Source: UBA2163 sp964575575
Lineage (GTDB): Bacteria; Patescibacteriota; Minisyncoccia; Phycocordibacterales; UBA2163
Direction: 5' to 3'
NCBI GenBank assembly: GCA_964575575.1
Contig: CAZNQQ010000012.1
Location: 1 to 20,945, forward strand
Length of the DNA stretch: 20,945 nt
Positions 1-6,695 of the stretch are shown here, one piece after another (the stretch's first letter is position 1; each line of letters begins with the position of its first letter). The notes below the pieces were generated by a model. That model saw nothing but the letters and a program-made list of their open reading frames with translations, was not told the origin of the DNA and ran no database searches. The position numbers and the translations under genes were made by a program.

Positions 1-4
1 CTTG

Positions 5-75
5 TTGCGGAGCCTGGAATTGCACCAGGGCCTGGAGGTTATGAGCCTCCCGAGATACTACTTCTCCACTCCGCT
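5..75 (-). tRNA. initiator tRNA-Met (CAT)
   Basis: The minus strand folds into a cloverleaf with anticodon loop CTCATAA (anticodon CAT) and a T arm CCTGG/CCAGG. The 5' part closely follows bacterial fMet tRNA, and position 1 (A) faces A72, so the acceptor top pair is unpaired as in initiators. The anticodon stem is GGAGG/CCTCC, so only two of the three usual G:C pairs next to the loop are present. CCA is not encoded (discriminator A is followed by CAA). Confidence 0.93.
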
Positions 76-85
76 ATAATCCAGT

Positions 86-114
86 ATAATACCCCAGATA
101 TCAATAAATTTCAA
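86..114 (-). promoter_or_regulatory. promoter of initiator tRNA
   Basis: On the minus strand TTGAAA (109-114) and TATTAT (86-91) are separated by 17 nt, and the tRNA 5' end lies 10 nt further on. It is divergent from the next tRNA promoter. Confidence 0.6.
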
Positions 115-121
115 GTATATG

Positions 122-150
122 TTGAAATTAGTCAATAAAAATGGTATTTT
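122..150 (+). promoter_or_regulatory. promoter of tRNA-Met (elongator)
   Basis: TTGAAA (122-127) and TATTTT (145-150) are 17 nt apart and end 10 nt before the tRNA. Confidence 0.5.
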
Positions 151-160
151 TTGTTAATAT

Positions 161-234
161 GTCGGCGTAGCTCAGTTGGTTAGAGCGCAACACTCATAAA
201 GTTGAGGTCGGAGGTTCAATTCCTCCCGTCGACA
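161..234 (+). tRNA. tRNA-Met (CAT), probably elongator
   Basis: Cloverleaf with a 7-bp acceptor (GTCGGCG/CGTCGAC, one G-T), D stem GCTC/GAGC, loop CTCATAA and T stem GGAGG/CCTCC. Similarity to elongator tRNA-Met in the first half and a fully paired acceptor set it apart from the initiator. The last anticodon-stem pair (A31, A39) is a mismatch. A lysidine-modified tRNA-Ile with CAT cannot be fully excluded. CCA is not encoded. Confidence 0.9.
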
Positions 235-259
235 CAAACGAGACAAAATAGATATTTTC

Positions 260-268
260 TGTTACAAT
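260..268 (+). promoter_or_regulatory. extended -10 of tRNA-Asp
   Basis: TGTTACAAT is an extended -10 (TG, one base, TACAAT) 11 nt before the tRNA. No good -35 was seen. Confidence 0.5.
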
Positions 269-279
269 ATTTCTCGTAT

Positions 280-353
280 GCGGTCGTAGCTCAACTGGTT
301 AGAGCACTCGCCTGTCACGCGAGAGGTTGAGGGTTCAAGTCCCTTCGACCGCG
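280..353 (+). tRNA. tRNA-Asp (GTC)
   Basis: Full cloverleaf: acceptor GCGGTCG/CGACCGC, D stem GCTC/GAGC, anticodon stem CTCGC/GCGAG around loop CTGTCAC (anticodon GTC), T arm GAGGG/CCCTT with a G-T pair, discriminator G. CCA is not encoded. Confidence 0.95.
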
Positions 354-360
354 CAACAAC

Positions 361-396
361 AAAATACGGCTCAATCATATGATTGAGCCGTATTTT
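361..396 (+). terminator. intrinsic terminator after tRNA-Asp
   Basis: A perfect 36-nt palindrome beginning AAAATACGGCTCAAT and ending in its complement with TTTT. It would work in both directions. Its core arms ACGGCTCAA/TTGAGCCGT recur in the terminator after tRNA-Gln. Confidence 0.8.
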
Positions 397-415
397 GCCA
401 TCTGTGGATAAGTAA

Positions 416-443
416 TTGACTATTTTCCCATTAGGGCTATTAT
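416..443 (+). promoter_or_regulatory. promoter of the orphan 48-aa unit
   Basis: TTGACT (416-421) and TATTAT (438-443) with a 16-nt spacer predict transcription from about 450, giving a leader of roughly 275 nt before the small ORF at 725. Confidence 0.6.
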
Positions 444-449
444 TGAATT

Positions 450-711
450 AGAAGTTGTTTTTATGATCCATCGTTGGATGGCTGTTTGTAGATTAAGTGG
501 AGCGGGGCGCTCCATTGCTTGTTTTATTTTGTTTAGTTAGTATGTTCTACCTTAGCGTGGAGCGTCCTCTTTCGAGCTAATTAATATATATTTTTCACTT
601 ATTTTGAAAGGAGATTATAAATAAGTCAAAATGCTGTAAGGTAGGAAATATATGGGATGATATATTTCGAATATGAAGATTTTTTGTTTTTTAATCTGTT
701 GCATTTATTTT
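450..711 (+). promoter_or_regulatory. structured leader or small RNA, unknown
   Basis: No protein gene is convincing here, but the stretch is rich in pairing. A hairpin TGGAGCG/CGCTCCA (498-514) is followed by U-rich sequence. The 8-mer GTGGAGCG at 497-504 recurs at 557-564, so CGCTCCA (508-514) could pair with either copy. CTACCTTA (547-554) is complementary to TAAGGTAG (637-644). Inside that, ACTTATTT (597-604) pairs with AAATAAGT (619-626) and displays GAAAGGAG (606-613), an SD-like motif, in the loop. This resembles a regulatory leader or structured RNA. I do not recognise a family. Confidence 0.4.
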
Positions 712-724
712 AAGGAGAAATGTT

Positions 725-871
725 ATGTTGAAGAAATTCTTAGAGCAGGCAGTACTAAAAAGGTTGAAAATGGCAGTAACAAACAAATTGGAAGACACAG
801 GTACGGAGAATGCGGACTTTGTAGTCCATAAGGAAGAAACCGGTATGCAGGCGACTATGCTGTCTGGGTAG
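725..871 (+). CDS. 48-aa hypothetical small protein
   Basis: An AAGGAG (712-717) sits 7 nt before the ATG, an ideal SD arrangement. The product starts with a basic amphipathic stretch (MLKKFLEQAVLKRLK, residues 1-15), followed by a more acidic, hydrophilic half. It has no Cys and no membrane span. I do not recognise it. It is the only ORF of a unit with its own promoter (416-443), a long structured leader and a strong terminator (912-977). It could be a small peptide product (toxin-like, regulatory or ribosome-associated), or the ORF may only be a translated part of a regulatory RNA. The SD and the defined unit support expression; function is unknown. Confidence 0.6.
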   Translation: MLKKFLEQAVLKRLKMAVTNKLEDTGTENADFVVHKEETGMQATMLSG

Positions 872-911
872 CAAATAGAATAATACCCTGAAGACAGTTC
901 TTTAACTCACT

Positions 912-977
912 GACACTTTGTCTCTCTATCAACAACTCTTAAAGTTGTTACGAGGAGAGGCAAGGTGTCTTTTTTTA
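912..977 (+). terminator. long branched terminator of the 48-aa unit
   Basis: The outer arms GACACTTTGTCTCTC and GAGAGGCAAGGTGTC pair over 15 positions with G-U pairs. An inner hairpin AACAACT/AGTTGTT lies between them. A T-run (970-976) follows on the plus strand. It also lies just beyond the stop of the convergent alr gene. Confidence 0.85.
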
Positions 978-978
978 T

Positions 979-2118
979 TTAAACCACCACTCTTTTTATA
1001 AGTGGATTTATAGTAGTTAATATCTCGTATGTGTAGATCACAGTGTCGGCTATGTTCATCTGGTCGTCTGCTGTGAGTACTTCTTTCTCGCTTTTACCAA
1101 TAATAGTCACAACATCACCTACTTTTGTTGTGGCACTTTTACATTCTATTATTACCAAATCCATAGATACTCTACCTACTACTTTGCATTTTTTGCCTTT
1201 TACAAGTACTTGCCCTTTGTGTGAAAGCGCTCTTGCAAAGCCATGCCAATAACCTATAGGTATCATAGAGACTAGAGCATCCTTCTCCATCTTTTCAGCT
1301 AAATCATAGCCTACAAAGTCGCCCTTTTTGAGTTTCTTGATCTCGCTTATTTTAGTTTTCCAGCTTAGTACTGGTTTGAGAATCAGTTCTTTTTTGAGAA
1401 GTAATGAGTGCTGTGACTTGCTTTCTTTGCTTGGCCAGTAGCCATAAAGCCCTATGCCAATGCGCACCATGTCCAAATGTGCTTGTGGGTAAAGTACTGC
1501 ACCACCAGTGCCTGACGCATGAAACATTATTTTGCCAAAACCAAATCTTTTAAATACTGTTTGAACTTTTTTAAATTCTTCTATTTGTTCGTTTGTATAG
1601 TGTGGGTAAGTAACATCTTTTGCAGATGAGAAGTGAGTGAAGGCACCCTTTAGTTTGCCGCCAAGTTCGTTTTTCTTTATTACCCCGATAACTTTTTGTA
1701 GGTCATTTGGGAAGAACCCCTGCCTGTGCATGCCAGTGTCTACTTTTATATGAAAGTTTGGTTTGTCTTTTATTGAAACTACTTGTTTGAGTGTTTCAAA
1801 TGTTGAGATAGTTATTTCTAGATTATTCTCTGTAGCTATTTGGACCTCTTCTTTTGAAAGCGTTGGTCCAAGTACTAGTATAGGTTTTTTTATACCAACA
1901 GAACGAAGTGTTTTGCCCTCATATACACTGTCTACACAAAAGCCGTCAACTTTGTTATTGATTATAAGTGAAAACTCACGAAGACCGTGGCCATATGCAT
2001 TGGACTTAACCACAGCGTATATTTTGGTCTTTTTCTTGAGAATAGAGCGAAAAGTCTTCACATTGTGCAAAGCCGCCTTTTTGTCTATTTCAACCCATGT
2101 TTTTAAGTCTGGTATCAT
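979..2118 (-). CDS. alr: alanine racemase
   Basis: PLP-dependent interconversion of L- and D-alanine, supplying D-Ala for peptidoglycan; cytoplasmic. The 379 residues match the usual family length. The PLP lysine is K38 in AVVKSNAYGHG near the N-terminus. The second half carries the VGYDLAEK region, with the tyrosine expected to act as the second catalytic base, then SMIPIGYWHGFARALS and the VGRVSMDL motif. The gene is divergent from tRNA-Thr/prfB and convergent with the orphan unit. The ATG is supported by an extended -10 (TGGTATAGT, 2129-2137 minus) ending only 10 nt upstream, leaving a leader of a few bases and no SD. It implies that this cell builds or remodels its own murein. Confidence 0.95.
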   Translation of the reverse strand: MIPDLKTWVEIDKKAALHNVKTFRSILKKKTKIYAVVKSNAYGHGLREFSLIINNKVDGFCVDSVYEGKTLRSVGIKKPILVLGPTLSKEEVQIATENNLEITISTFETLKQVVSIKDKPNFHIKVDTGMHRQGFFPNDLQKVIGVIKKNELGGKLKGAFTHFSSAKDVTYPHYTNEQIEEFKKVQTVFKRFGFGKIMFHASGTGGAVLYPQAHLDMVRIGIGLYGYWPSKESKSQHSLLLKKELILKPVLSWKTKISEIKKLKKGDFVGYDLAEKMEKDALVSMIPIGYWHGFARALSHKGQVLVKGKKCKVVGRVSMDLVIIECKSATTKVGDVVTIIGKSEKEVLTADDQMNIADTVIYTYEILTTINPLIKRVVV

Positions 2119-2128
2119 ATATATGTAA

Positions 2129-2137
2129 ACTATACCA
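2129..2137 (-). promoter_or_regulatory. extended -10 of alr
   Basis: TGGTATAGT on the minus strand ends 10 nt before the alr ATG, so the mRNA leader would be only about 3-4 nt. Confidence 0.5.
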
Positions 2138-2160
2138 TACCAAAAAAGTTAGAATTACGA

Positions 2161-2166
2161 TATACT
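2161..2166 (+). promoter_or_regulatory. -10 of the tRNA-Thr/prfB transcript
   Basis: TATACT, 12 nt before the tRNA 5' end. No clear -35. It is the only promoter-like signal seen for prfB upstream of the tRNA. Confidence 0.45.
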
Positions 2167-2178
2167 TGGCAATATTAC

Positions 2179-2251
2179 GCCGTCGTAGCTCAGTTGGCAG
2201 AGCGTACCCATGGTAAGGGTAAGGTCGGCAGTTCGATCCTGCCCGACGGCT
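2179..2251 (+). tRNA. tRNA-Thr (GGT)
   Basis: Acceptor GCCGTCG/CGACGGC, D stem GCTC/GAGC, anticodon stem TACCC/GGGTA around ATGGTAA (anticodon GGT), T stem GGCAG/CTGCC, discriminator T. CCA is not encoded. The next base is C and the base after that begins the prfB ATG, so tRNA and mRNA are joined with a 1-nt linker. Confidence 0.95.
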
Positions 2252-2252
2252 C

Positions 2253-3131
2253 ATGAATAAAGAAGATCTACAAAAGAAGATAGAAGAATTAGAAGAGGCG
2301 ATGCTAGCCCCTGACTTTTGGAATGATAAAGACAAAGCACAAGCTACGATAAAAGAGCTAGGCGAGCTTAAGGTTGAACTTGCAGGTGGTGGGAAGTACG
2401 ACAGCGCAAATGCAGTTATCACGATCTTCTCTGGTGCAGGTGGAGACGATGCAGAGGATTTTACTAATATGCTTTTTGAAATGTACAGAAAACATACTTC
2501 CGACAGAGGTTGGGAGATTTATATATTACATAAAAACGAAAACGATCATGGAGGATACAGAAACATAACTTTTGAAGTAGTGGGCAAAAACTCTTACGGA
2601 ATTTTGAAAAACGAATCAGGAGTACATAGACTTGTGCGTATCTCACCTTTCAATGCCAAGAAGCTTCGCCACACTAGCTTCTCAATGGTAGAAGTTGTGC
2701 CCAAGCTAGAGAAGCTTGCAGATTTCCAGATTCCAGAAGACGACATTGAGATCGGCTTTGCGCGCTCCAGTGGTCCAGGTGGGCAAAACGTAAACAAGCG
2801 CGAGACTGCTGTGAGGATAGTACACAAAGACACTGGTTTGTCTGTACATGTAGAGTCAGAGCGTTCACAACTTCAAAACAGAGAAAAGGCATTAGAACTC
2901 CTGAAAGGTAAGCTTTTCAAAAAACAAGAAGAAGACAGGAAAAGACAAGAAAAGGGCCTGTCTATAAGCTCTACTACAAGCATAGAGTGGGGAAGCCAGA
3001 TACGCTCTTATGTGCTTCATCCATACAAAATGGTCAAAGACCACAGGACAGACGTAGAAGTGCGCGATGTGGAAAAAGTATTAGATGGAAAGATCGGAGA
3101 GTTTCTAGACGCGGAAAAGAATTTAGAGTAA
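2253..3131 (+). CDS. prfB: peptide chain release factor 2, short form
   Basis: Recognises UAA/UGA stop codons on the ribosome and triggers peptide release. The RF2 anticodon-like tripeptide SPF is at residues 131-133 and the catalytic GGQ at 176-178 (SSGPGGQNVNKRE); the C-terminal WGSQIRSYV region is also present. At 292 aa it is about 70 shorter than typical RF2. The N-terminal helix (LAPDFWND) is present, but after ELGELK the chain runs almost directly into the domain-2 start (GKYDSAN), so much of domain 1 is missing. There is no programmed frameshift site. The ATG is 1 nt after tRNA-Thr, with no SD; the stop overlaps the -10-like hexamer before ftsE. It shows that UGA is a stop codon here. 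Confidence 0.95.
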   Translation: MNKEDLQKKIEELEEAMLAPDFWNDKDKAQATIKELGELKVELAGGGKYDSANAVITIFSGAGGDDAEDFTNMLFEMYRKHTSDRGWEIYILHKNENDHGGYRNITFEVVGKNSYGILKNESGVHRLVRISPFNAKKLRHTSFSMVEVVPKLEKLADFQIPEDDIEIGFARSSGPGGQNVNKRETAVRIVHKDTGLSVHVESERSQLQNREKALELLKGKLFKKQEEDRKRQEKGLSISSTTSIEWGSQIRSYVLHPYKMVKDHRTDVEVRDVEKVLDGKIGEFLDAEKNLE

Positions 3132-3140
3132 AATATAGTA

Positions 3141-3821
3141 ATGATTTATTTTGATCAAGTATCAAAACTTTACAACGGTGGACATACAGCACTTGATAAA
3201 GTGACTATCTCTATCGCCCCCAAAGAATTCGTATCTATAGTGGGCCACTCTGGTGCAGGTAAGACAACTCTTATAAAAATGCTTCTAGCAGAAGACAGAC
3301 CTTCAGAAGGTGGGGTGTTTTTTGAGTCGTCTGATATCCATGGTTTTAAGAAAACAGATTTAAATAGTTTCAGAAGGCGTATTGGTACTGTGTTCCAAGA
3401 CTTCAGACTTTTGCCAAACAAGACTGCATATGAAAACATCGCATTTGCTATGGAAGCAGCTGGAAAGAGCGACGAAGAGATCGCAGCGGACGTACCGCAT
3501 GTGTTAGAGCTTGTAGACTTGGGCGACAAGATGTGGAACTTCCCACGTGAGCTATCTGGTGGAGAGCGTCAGAGGGTAGCGATAGCGCGTGCCATCGTAA
3601 ACCAGCCAGACATAGTGATAGCCGACGAGCCGACAGGTAACCTAGACCCGATAAACACATACGAGATCGTGCAGATTTTAAAAAAGATAAATGATTTGGG
3701 CACAATGGTAATACTTACAACCCACAACAAAGGAGTTGTGGATTCAGTTGGCGGGAGAGTAATAACAATGGATAGTGGGAAGGTTATAAGAGATGATAAG
3801 AAAGGTAAGTATGCGCTATAA
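3141..3821 (+). CDS. ftsE: cell division ATP-binding protein FtsE
   Basis: ABC ATPase of the FtsEX complex, which couples ATP hydrolysis on the inner membrane face to activation of murein hydrolases during division. All ABC motifs are intact: Walker A GHSGAGKT (35-42), Q-loop glutamine at 86 (FQDFRLLP), signature LSGGERQ (138-144), Walker B IVIADE (158-163), switch histidine H195. The 226-aa length is standard. It is followed 7 nt later by ftsX. A TAAAAT hexamer (3129-3134) that overlaps the prfB stop ends exactly 6 nt before this ATG and there is no SD, suggesting an internal promoter giving a leaderless mRNA. Confidence 0.96.
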   Translation: MIYFDQVSKLYNGGHTALDKVTISIAPKEFVSIVGHSGAGKTTLIKMLLAEDRPSEGGVFFESSDIHGFKKTDLNSFRRRIGTVFQDFRLLPNKTAYENIAFAMEAAGKSDEEIAADVPHVLELVDLGDKMWNFPRELSGGERQRVAIARAIVNQPDIVIADEPTGNLDPINTYEIVQILKKINDLGTMVILTTHNKGVVDSVGGRVITMDSGKVIRDDKKGKYAL

Positions 3822-3828
3822 TTAAAAT

Positions 3829-4758
3829 ATGATTGGAACAAATTTAAAAAGAATAATAAAATCGGGCTTTGTGAGTTTCTGGAGAAACGGTGTTGTTTCT
3901 TTTGCATCAATCCTTGTGATGACGATGACACTCTTTGTGCTTGGTTCCATCATCTTTGTGAATGCAACTCTAGATGCTTCACTTACTCAAATCCGCGATA
4001 AGGTAGATATCAACGTATATTTTGTAACTACCGCCCCAGAGGACGATATATTGGAACTTAAAAGCTCTATAGAGACACTTCCTGAGGTTGCAAACGTAGA
4101 GTATATATCGCGTGAGCAGGCGCTTGTAGAGTTTACACTACGCCACCAGAACGACCAGCTAACACTCCAAGCTCTTGAAGAACTCGGCGAAAACCCACTT
4201 GGCGCAAATTTAAATATCAAAGCTAAAGAGACTTCACAATATGAGGGCATTGCAGCTTTCTTAGAAGGCGAGAGCGCTCTCTCTACAGTTGACGACACTC
4301 CTATAATAGACAAGGTGAATTATTTGCAGAACAAGAACGCAATAGACAAACTCACAAAGATAGTTGATTCAGCAGAAAGGTTTGGGTTTGTTATAATTTC
4401 AATACTTATAATCGCATCACTCATAATCTCTTTCAATACAATCCGTTTGGCTATCTACACATCAAAAGACGAAATAGCAGTAATGAAGCTCGTAGGTGCT
4501 TCTAACTCATACATACGCGGACCGTTTGTGTTTGAAGGTATTATGTATGGTATCGTGGCAGGTCTGGTGACTCTTATACTTTTCTATCCGTTGACTGTTT
4601 GGCTTGGCCCACTTACAGAAAACTTCTTTAGTGACATAAATCTGTTTGACTACTATATAGACAAATTTTCAAAGATATTCTTCATAGTCTTAGGTTCAGG
4701 GATATTACTCGGAGCAGTATCGAGTTATATTGCAGTGTGGAGGTATCTTAGAAAATAA
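3829..4758 (+). CDS. ftsX: cell division permease FtsX
   Basis: Membrane partner of FtsE. The 309 residues give the FtsX plan: cytoplasmic N-terminus, TM1 about 22-44, a large extracellular domain about 45-183 with which murein hydrolases or their adaptors are expected to interact, then TM2 about 185-207, TM3 about 232-256 and TM4 about 283-303. The conserved region after TM2 (NTIRLAIYTSKDEIAVMKLVGAS) is clear. TATAAT (3817-3822), containing the ftsE stop codon, ends 6 nt before this ATG with no SD. The stop overlaps the pyrG start by one base (TAATG), so the two are probably translationally coupled. Confidence 0.95.
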   Translation: MIGTNLKRIIKSGFVSFWRNGVVSFASILVMTMTLFVLGSIIFVNATLDASLTQIRDKVDINVYFVTTAPEDDILELKSSIETLPEVANVEYISREQALVEFTLRHQNDQLTLQALEELGENPLGANLNIKAKETSQYEGIAAFLEGESALSTVDDTPIIDKVNYLQNKNAIDKLTKIVDSAERFGFVIISILIIASLIISFNTIRLAIYTSKDEIAVMKLVGASNSYIRGPFVFEGIMYGIVAGLVTLILFYPLTVWLGPLTENFFSDINLFDYYIDKFSKIFFIVLGSGILLGAVSSYIAVWRYLRK

Positions 4759-6413
4759 TGAAAAAGAATCATAAATATATATTTGTTGTTGGTGGAGTAA
4801 TGTCCGGAGTTGGTAAAGGTATTGCCACATCTTCTATTGGCAAAATACTTCAAGCCAGAGGTTTTACAGTAAACCCTGTAAAGATTGACCCGTATCTAAA
4901 CGTAGATGCTGGAACTATGAACCCCACCGAGCATGGTGAGGCTTTTGTACTTGAGAGTGGTTTAGAATGCGATCAAGATATGGGCAACTACGAGAGATTC
5001 CTTGGTGTAAACTTGCGAGACGAAGATTATATAACAAGTGGTATGGTCTATAAGAGCGTTATAGATCGGGAGCGTAACTTAGGCTATAAAGGCAAGTGTG
5101 TAGAGGCAATACCTCACATAAGAGAAGAGATCATAGAAAGGATAGACAAAGCAGCGCAGAGGAATGGTTCAAACGTGTCCATTATAGAGATAGGGGGGAC
5201 AATAGGAGACTATCAGAACATTATGTTTATAGAAGCTGCACGAGTACTTAAGATGCAAAAGCCTAACGACGTATTGTTTGTGATGATGAGCTACTTGCCA
5301 ATCCCTAACAAGCTCGGCGAGATGAAGTCCAAACCGACACAAAACGCTATCCGCCTTCTAAACTCATATGGTGTACAGCCTGATATTATAATCGCACGAA
5401 GCGAGAAACCACTAGATAAAAAAAGAAAAGAAAAGATAGCGGTGTCATGTAGTGTGCGTGCGGAGCATGTGATATCTGCGCCTGACATTGAGAGTATTTA
5501 TGATGTACCTGTAAACTTTGAGAAAGATAATCTAGGAGAGATAATATTAGGGCTTCTTGGTTCTAAAAATAAAAAGAAAAGTACAGATCTAAAAGATTGG
5601 AAAAAGTTTGTATCTAAAAGCAAGAAGGCTTTGAGTGGTAAAAAAGAAGTTCATATAGCAGTTGTTGGTAAGTATTTTGATACAGGGGACTTTGTACTCT
5701 CTGATGCATACATCTCTATCATAGAGGCGCTTAAGTTCTCTTCTTATGAGGTGGGAGTGAAGCCGGTGCTGCATTGGTTGAGCTCAAAAGAGTTCGACCG
5801 TGGTGGCGCAAAGCTTAAAAAACTTTCAAAATACGACGGCATCTTAATCCCGGGTGGGTTTGGGGAGACAGGTATAGACGGCAAGCTAAACGTAATACAG
5901 TACGCGCGGGAGAAAAAGATTCCGTATTTTGGTATTTGTTATGGTATGCAGTTGGCGGTGATAGAGTATGCTCGCAATGTCCTAAAAATAAAAGATGCAA
6001 ATACAGCGGAGATTAATTTAAATGCAAAGCATACAGTGATAGACATAATGCCAGACCAGAAAGAGAAACTTAAGAATAAAGACTACGGCGCTACTATGCG
6101 ACTTGGTTCTTATACGGCAAAACTTAAAAAGGGGACTATAGCGCGCAAAGCCTATGGAGAAGAAAAGATAAGCGAAAGGCATAGGCATCGCTACGAAGTA
6201 AACCCAGAGTATGTAGAAGAGCTTTCATCGAAAGACCTGACGTTCTCTGGCACATCGCCAAACGGCAAACTTATGGAGATAGTAGAACTCCCTACCGCCA
6301 AGCACCCGTTCTTCGTCGCGGTGCAGTTCCACCCAGAGTTCCAAGCAAGACCACTTGCACCACACCCACTTTTCACAGAGTTCATAAAAGCAACTGCTAA
6401 AAAGAAAAAATAA
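4758..6413 (+). CDS. pyrG: CTP synthase
   Basis: Makes CTP from UTP, ATP and glutamine in the cytoplasm. The synthetase domain occupies about 1-270, starting with the P-loop region GGVMSGVGKGI (12-22); D72 and E144 fit the expected Mg-binding acids. The class I glutamine amidotransferase domain follows at about 295-545, with the PGGFGE oxyanion region (365-370), nucleophile C394 (FGICYGMQ) and the HPE pair H525/E527. Length 551 is normal. The ATG overlaps the ftsX stop, and a strong hairpin (6418-6452) ends the unit. Linkage to ftsEX is probably transcriptional convenience rather than a shared pathway. Confidence 0.97.
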   Translation: MKKNHKYIFVVGGVMSGVGKGIATSSIGKILQARGFTVNPVKIDPYLNVDAGTMNPTEHGEAFVLESGLECDQDMGNYERFLGVNLRDEDYITSGMVYKSVIDRERNLGYKGKCVEAIPHIREEIIERIDKAAQRNGSNVSIIEIGGTIGDYQNIMFIEAARVLKMQKPNDVLFVMMSYLPIPNKLGEMKSKPTQNAIRLLNSYGVQPDIIIARSEKPLDKKRKEKIAVSCSVRAEHVISAPDIESIYDVPVNFEKDNLGEIILGLLGSKNKKKSTDLKDWKKFVSKSKKALSGKKEVHIAVVGKYFDTGDFVLSDAYISIIEALKFSSYEVGVKPVLHWLSSKEFDRGGAKLKKLSKYDGILIPGGFGETGIDGKLNVIQYAREKKIPYFGICYGMQLAVIEYARNVLKIKDANTAEINLNAKHTVIDIMPDQKEKLKNKDYGATMRLGSYTAKLKKGTIARKAYGEEKISERHRHRYEVNPEYVEELSSKDLTFSGTSPNGKLMEIVELPTAKHPFFVAVQFHPEFQARPLAPHPLFTEFIKATAKKKK

Positions 6414-6417
6414 AATA

Positions 6418-6452
6418 GCCACATAATAATTTGATTATTATGTGGCATTTTT
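6418..6452. terminator. bidirectional terminator after pyrG
   Basis: A 13-bp perfect stem (6418-6430 with 6434-6446) with a 3-nt loop, followed by ATTTTT on the plus strand and a T-rich tract on the minus strand. The last three codons of the convergent 61-aa gene, including its stop, lie in one arm. Confidence 0.9.
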
Positions 6453-6623
6453 ATTACATCCTATGCTACTAAACTCATCTTCTTCCTGTTTTGCGTGTTC
6501 CTTACATAAACCTCGTAGTACTATGTTATCTTTCCTTGCTCTTTGGTCATTTTGAACTTTGTAAATTACTCCACATTCTTTTCCATCTTCTATTTTTACA
6601 CATTTATAACTAAACGTAGCCAT
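6438..6623 (-). CDS. 61-aa Cys-rich, zinc-ribbon-like small protein
   Basis: A small soluble protein with C8, C17, C40, H43 and C56; the spacing could give one zinc knuckle (C8/C17 with C40/H43), though this is inference. The middle is basic (residues 22-33). AAAGGAGG lies about 5 nt before the ATG, so the start is secure. A promoter (TTGTTA, 17 nt, TATTGT) precedes it, and a 12-bp tandem repeat array lies directly upstream of the -35. The stop codon is inside the shared terminator stem. Family not recognised. A nucleic-acid-binding regulator or a ribosome-associated protein is possible; the repeat array could be its operator, but nothing proves that. Confidence 0.8.
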   Translation of the reverse strand: MATFSYKCVKIEDGKECGVIYKVQNDQRARKDNIVLRGLCKEHAKQEEDEFSSIGCNKNAT

Positions 6624-6666
6624 TGTTACCTCCTTTATTAATTTTGTAGTTTAATACTCTATTAGT

Positions 6667-6695
6667 ACAATATCAGCGATAAGGTGATTTAACAA
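6667..6695 (-). promoter_or_regulatory. promoter of the 61-aa gene
   Basis: On the minus strand TTGTTA (6690-6695) and TATTGT (6667-6672) are 17 nt apart. Transcription would start near 6660, leaving a leader of about 37 nt with the SD. Confidence 0.5.

Noticed and set aside
1..400. Integration site of a mobile element at the tRNA cluster
   Set aside because: No integrase, no direct repeat of a tRNA 3' end and no phage-type gene was seen nearby.
450..720. tmRNA, RNase P RNA, SRP RNA or 6S RNA in the orphan leader
   Set aside because: The conserved cores I know for tmRNA, RNase P and SRP RNA are not present; 6S has little sequence signature and cannot be decided by eye.
2253..2330. Programmed +1 frameshift in prfB
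   Set aside because: The frame is continuous from ATG to stop; no CUUUGA-type site near the start.
2090..2422. 110-codon minus-strand frame across tRNA-Thr and the prfB start
   Set aside because: Covers a tRNA and a conserved gene on the opposite strand, with no recognisable product.
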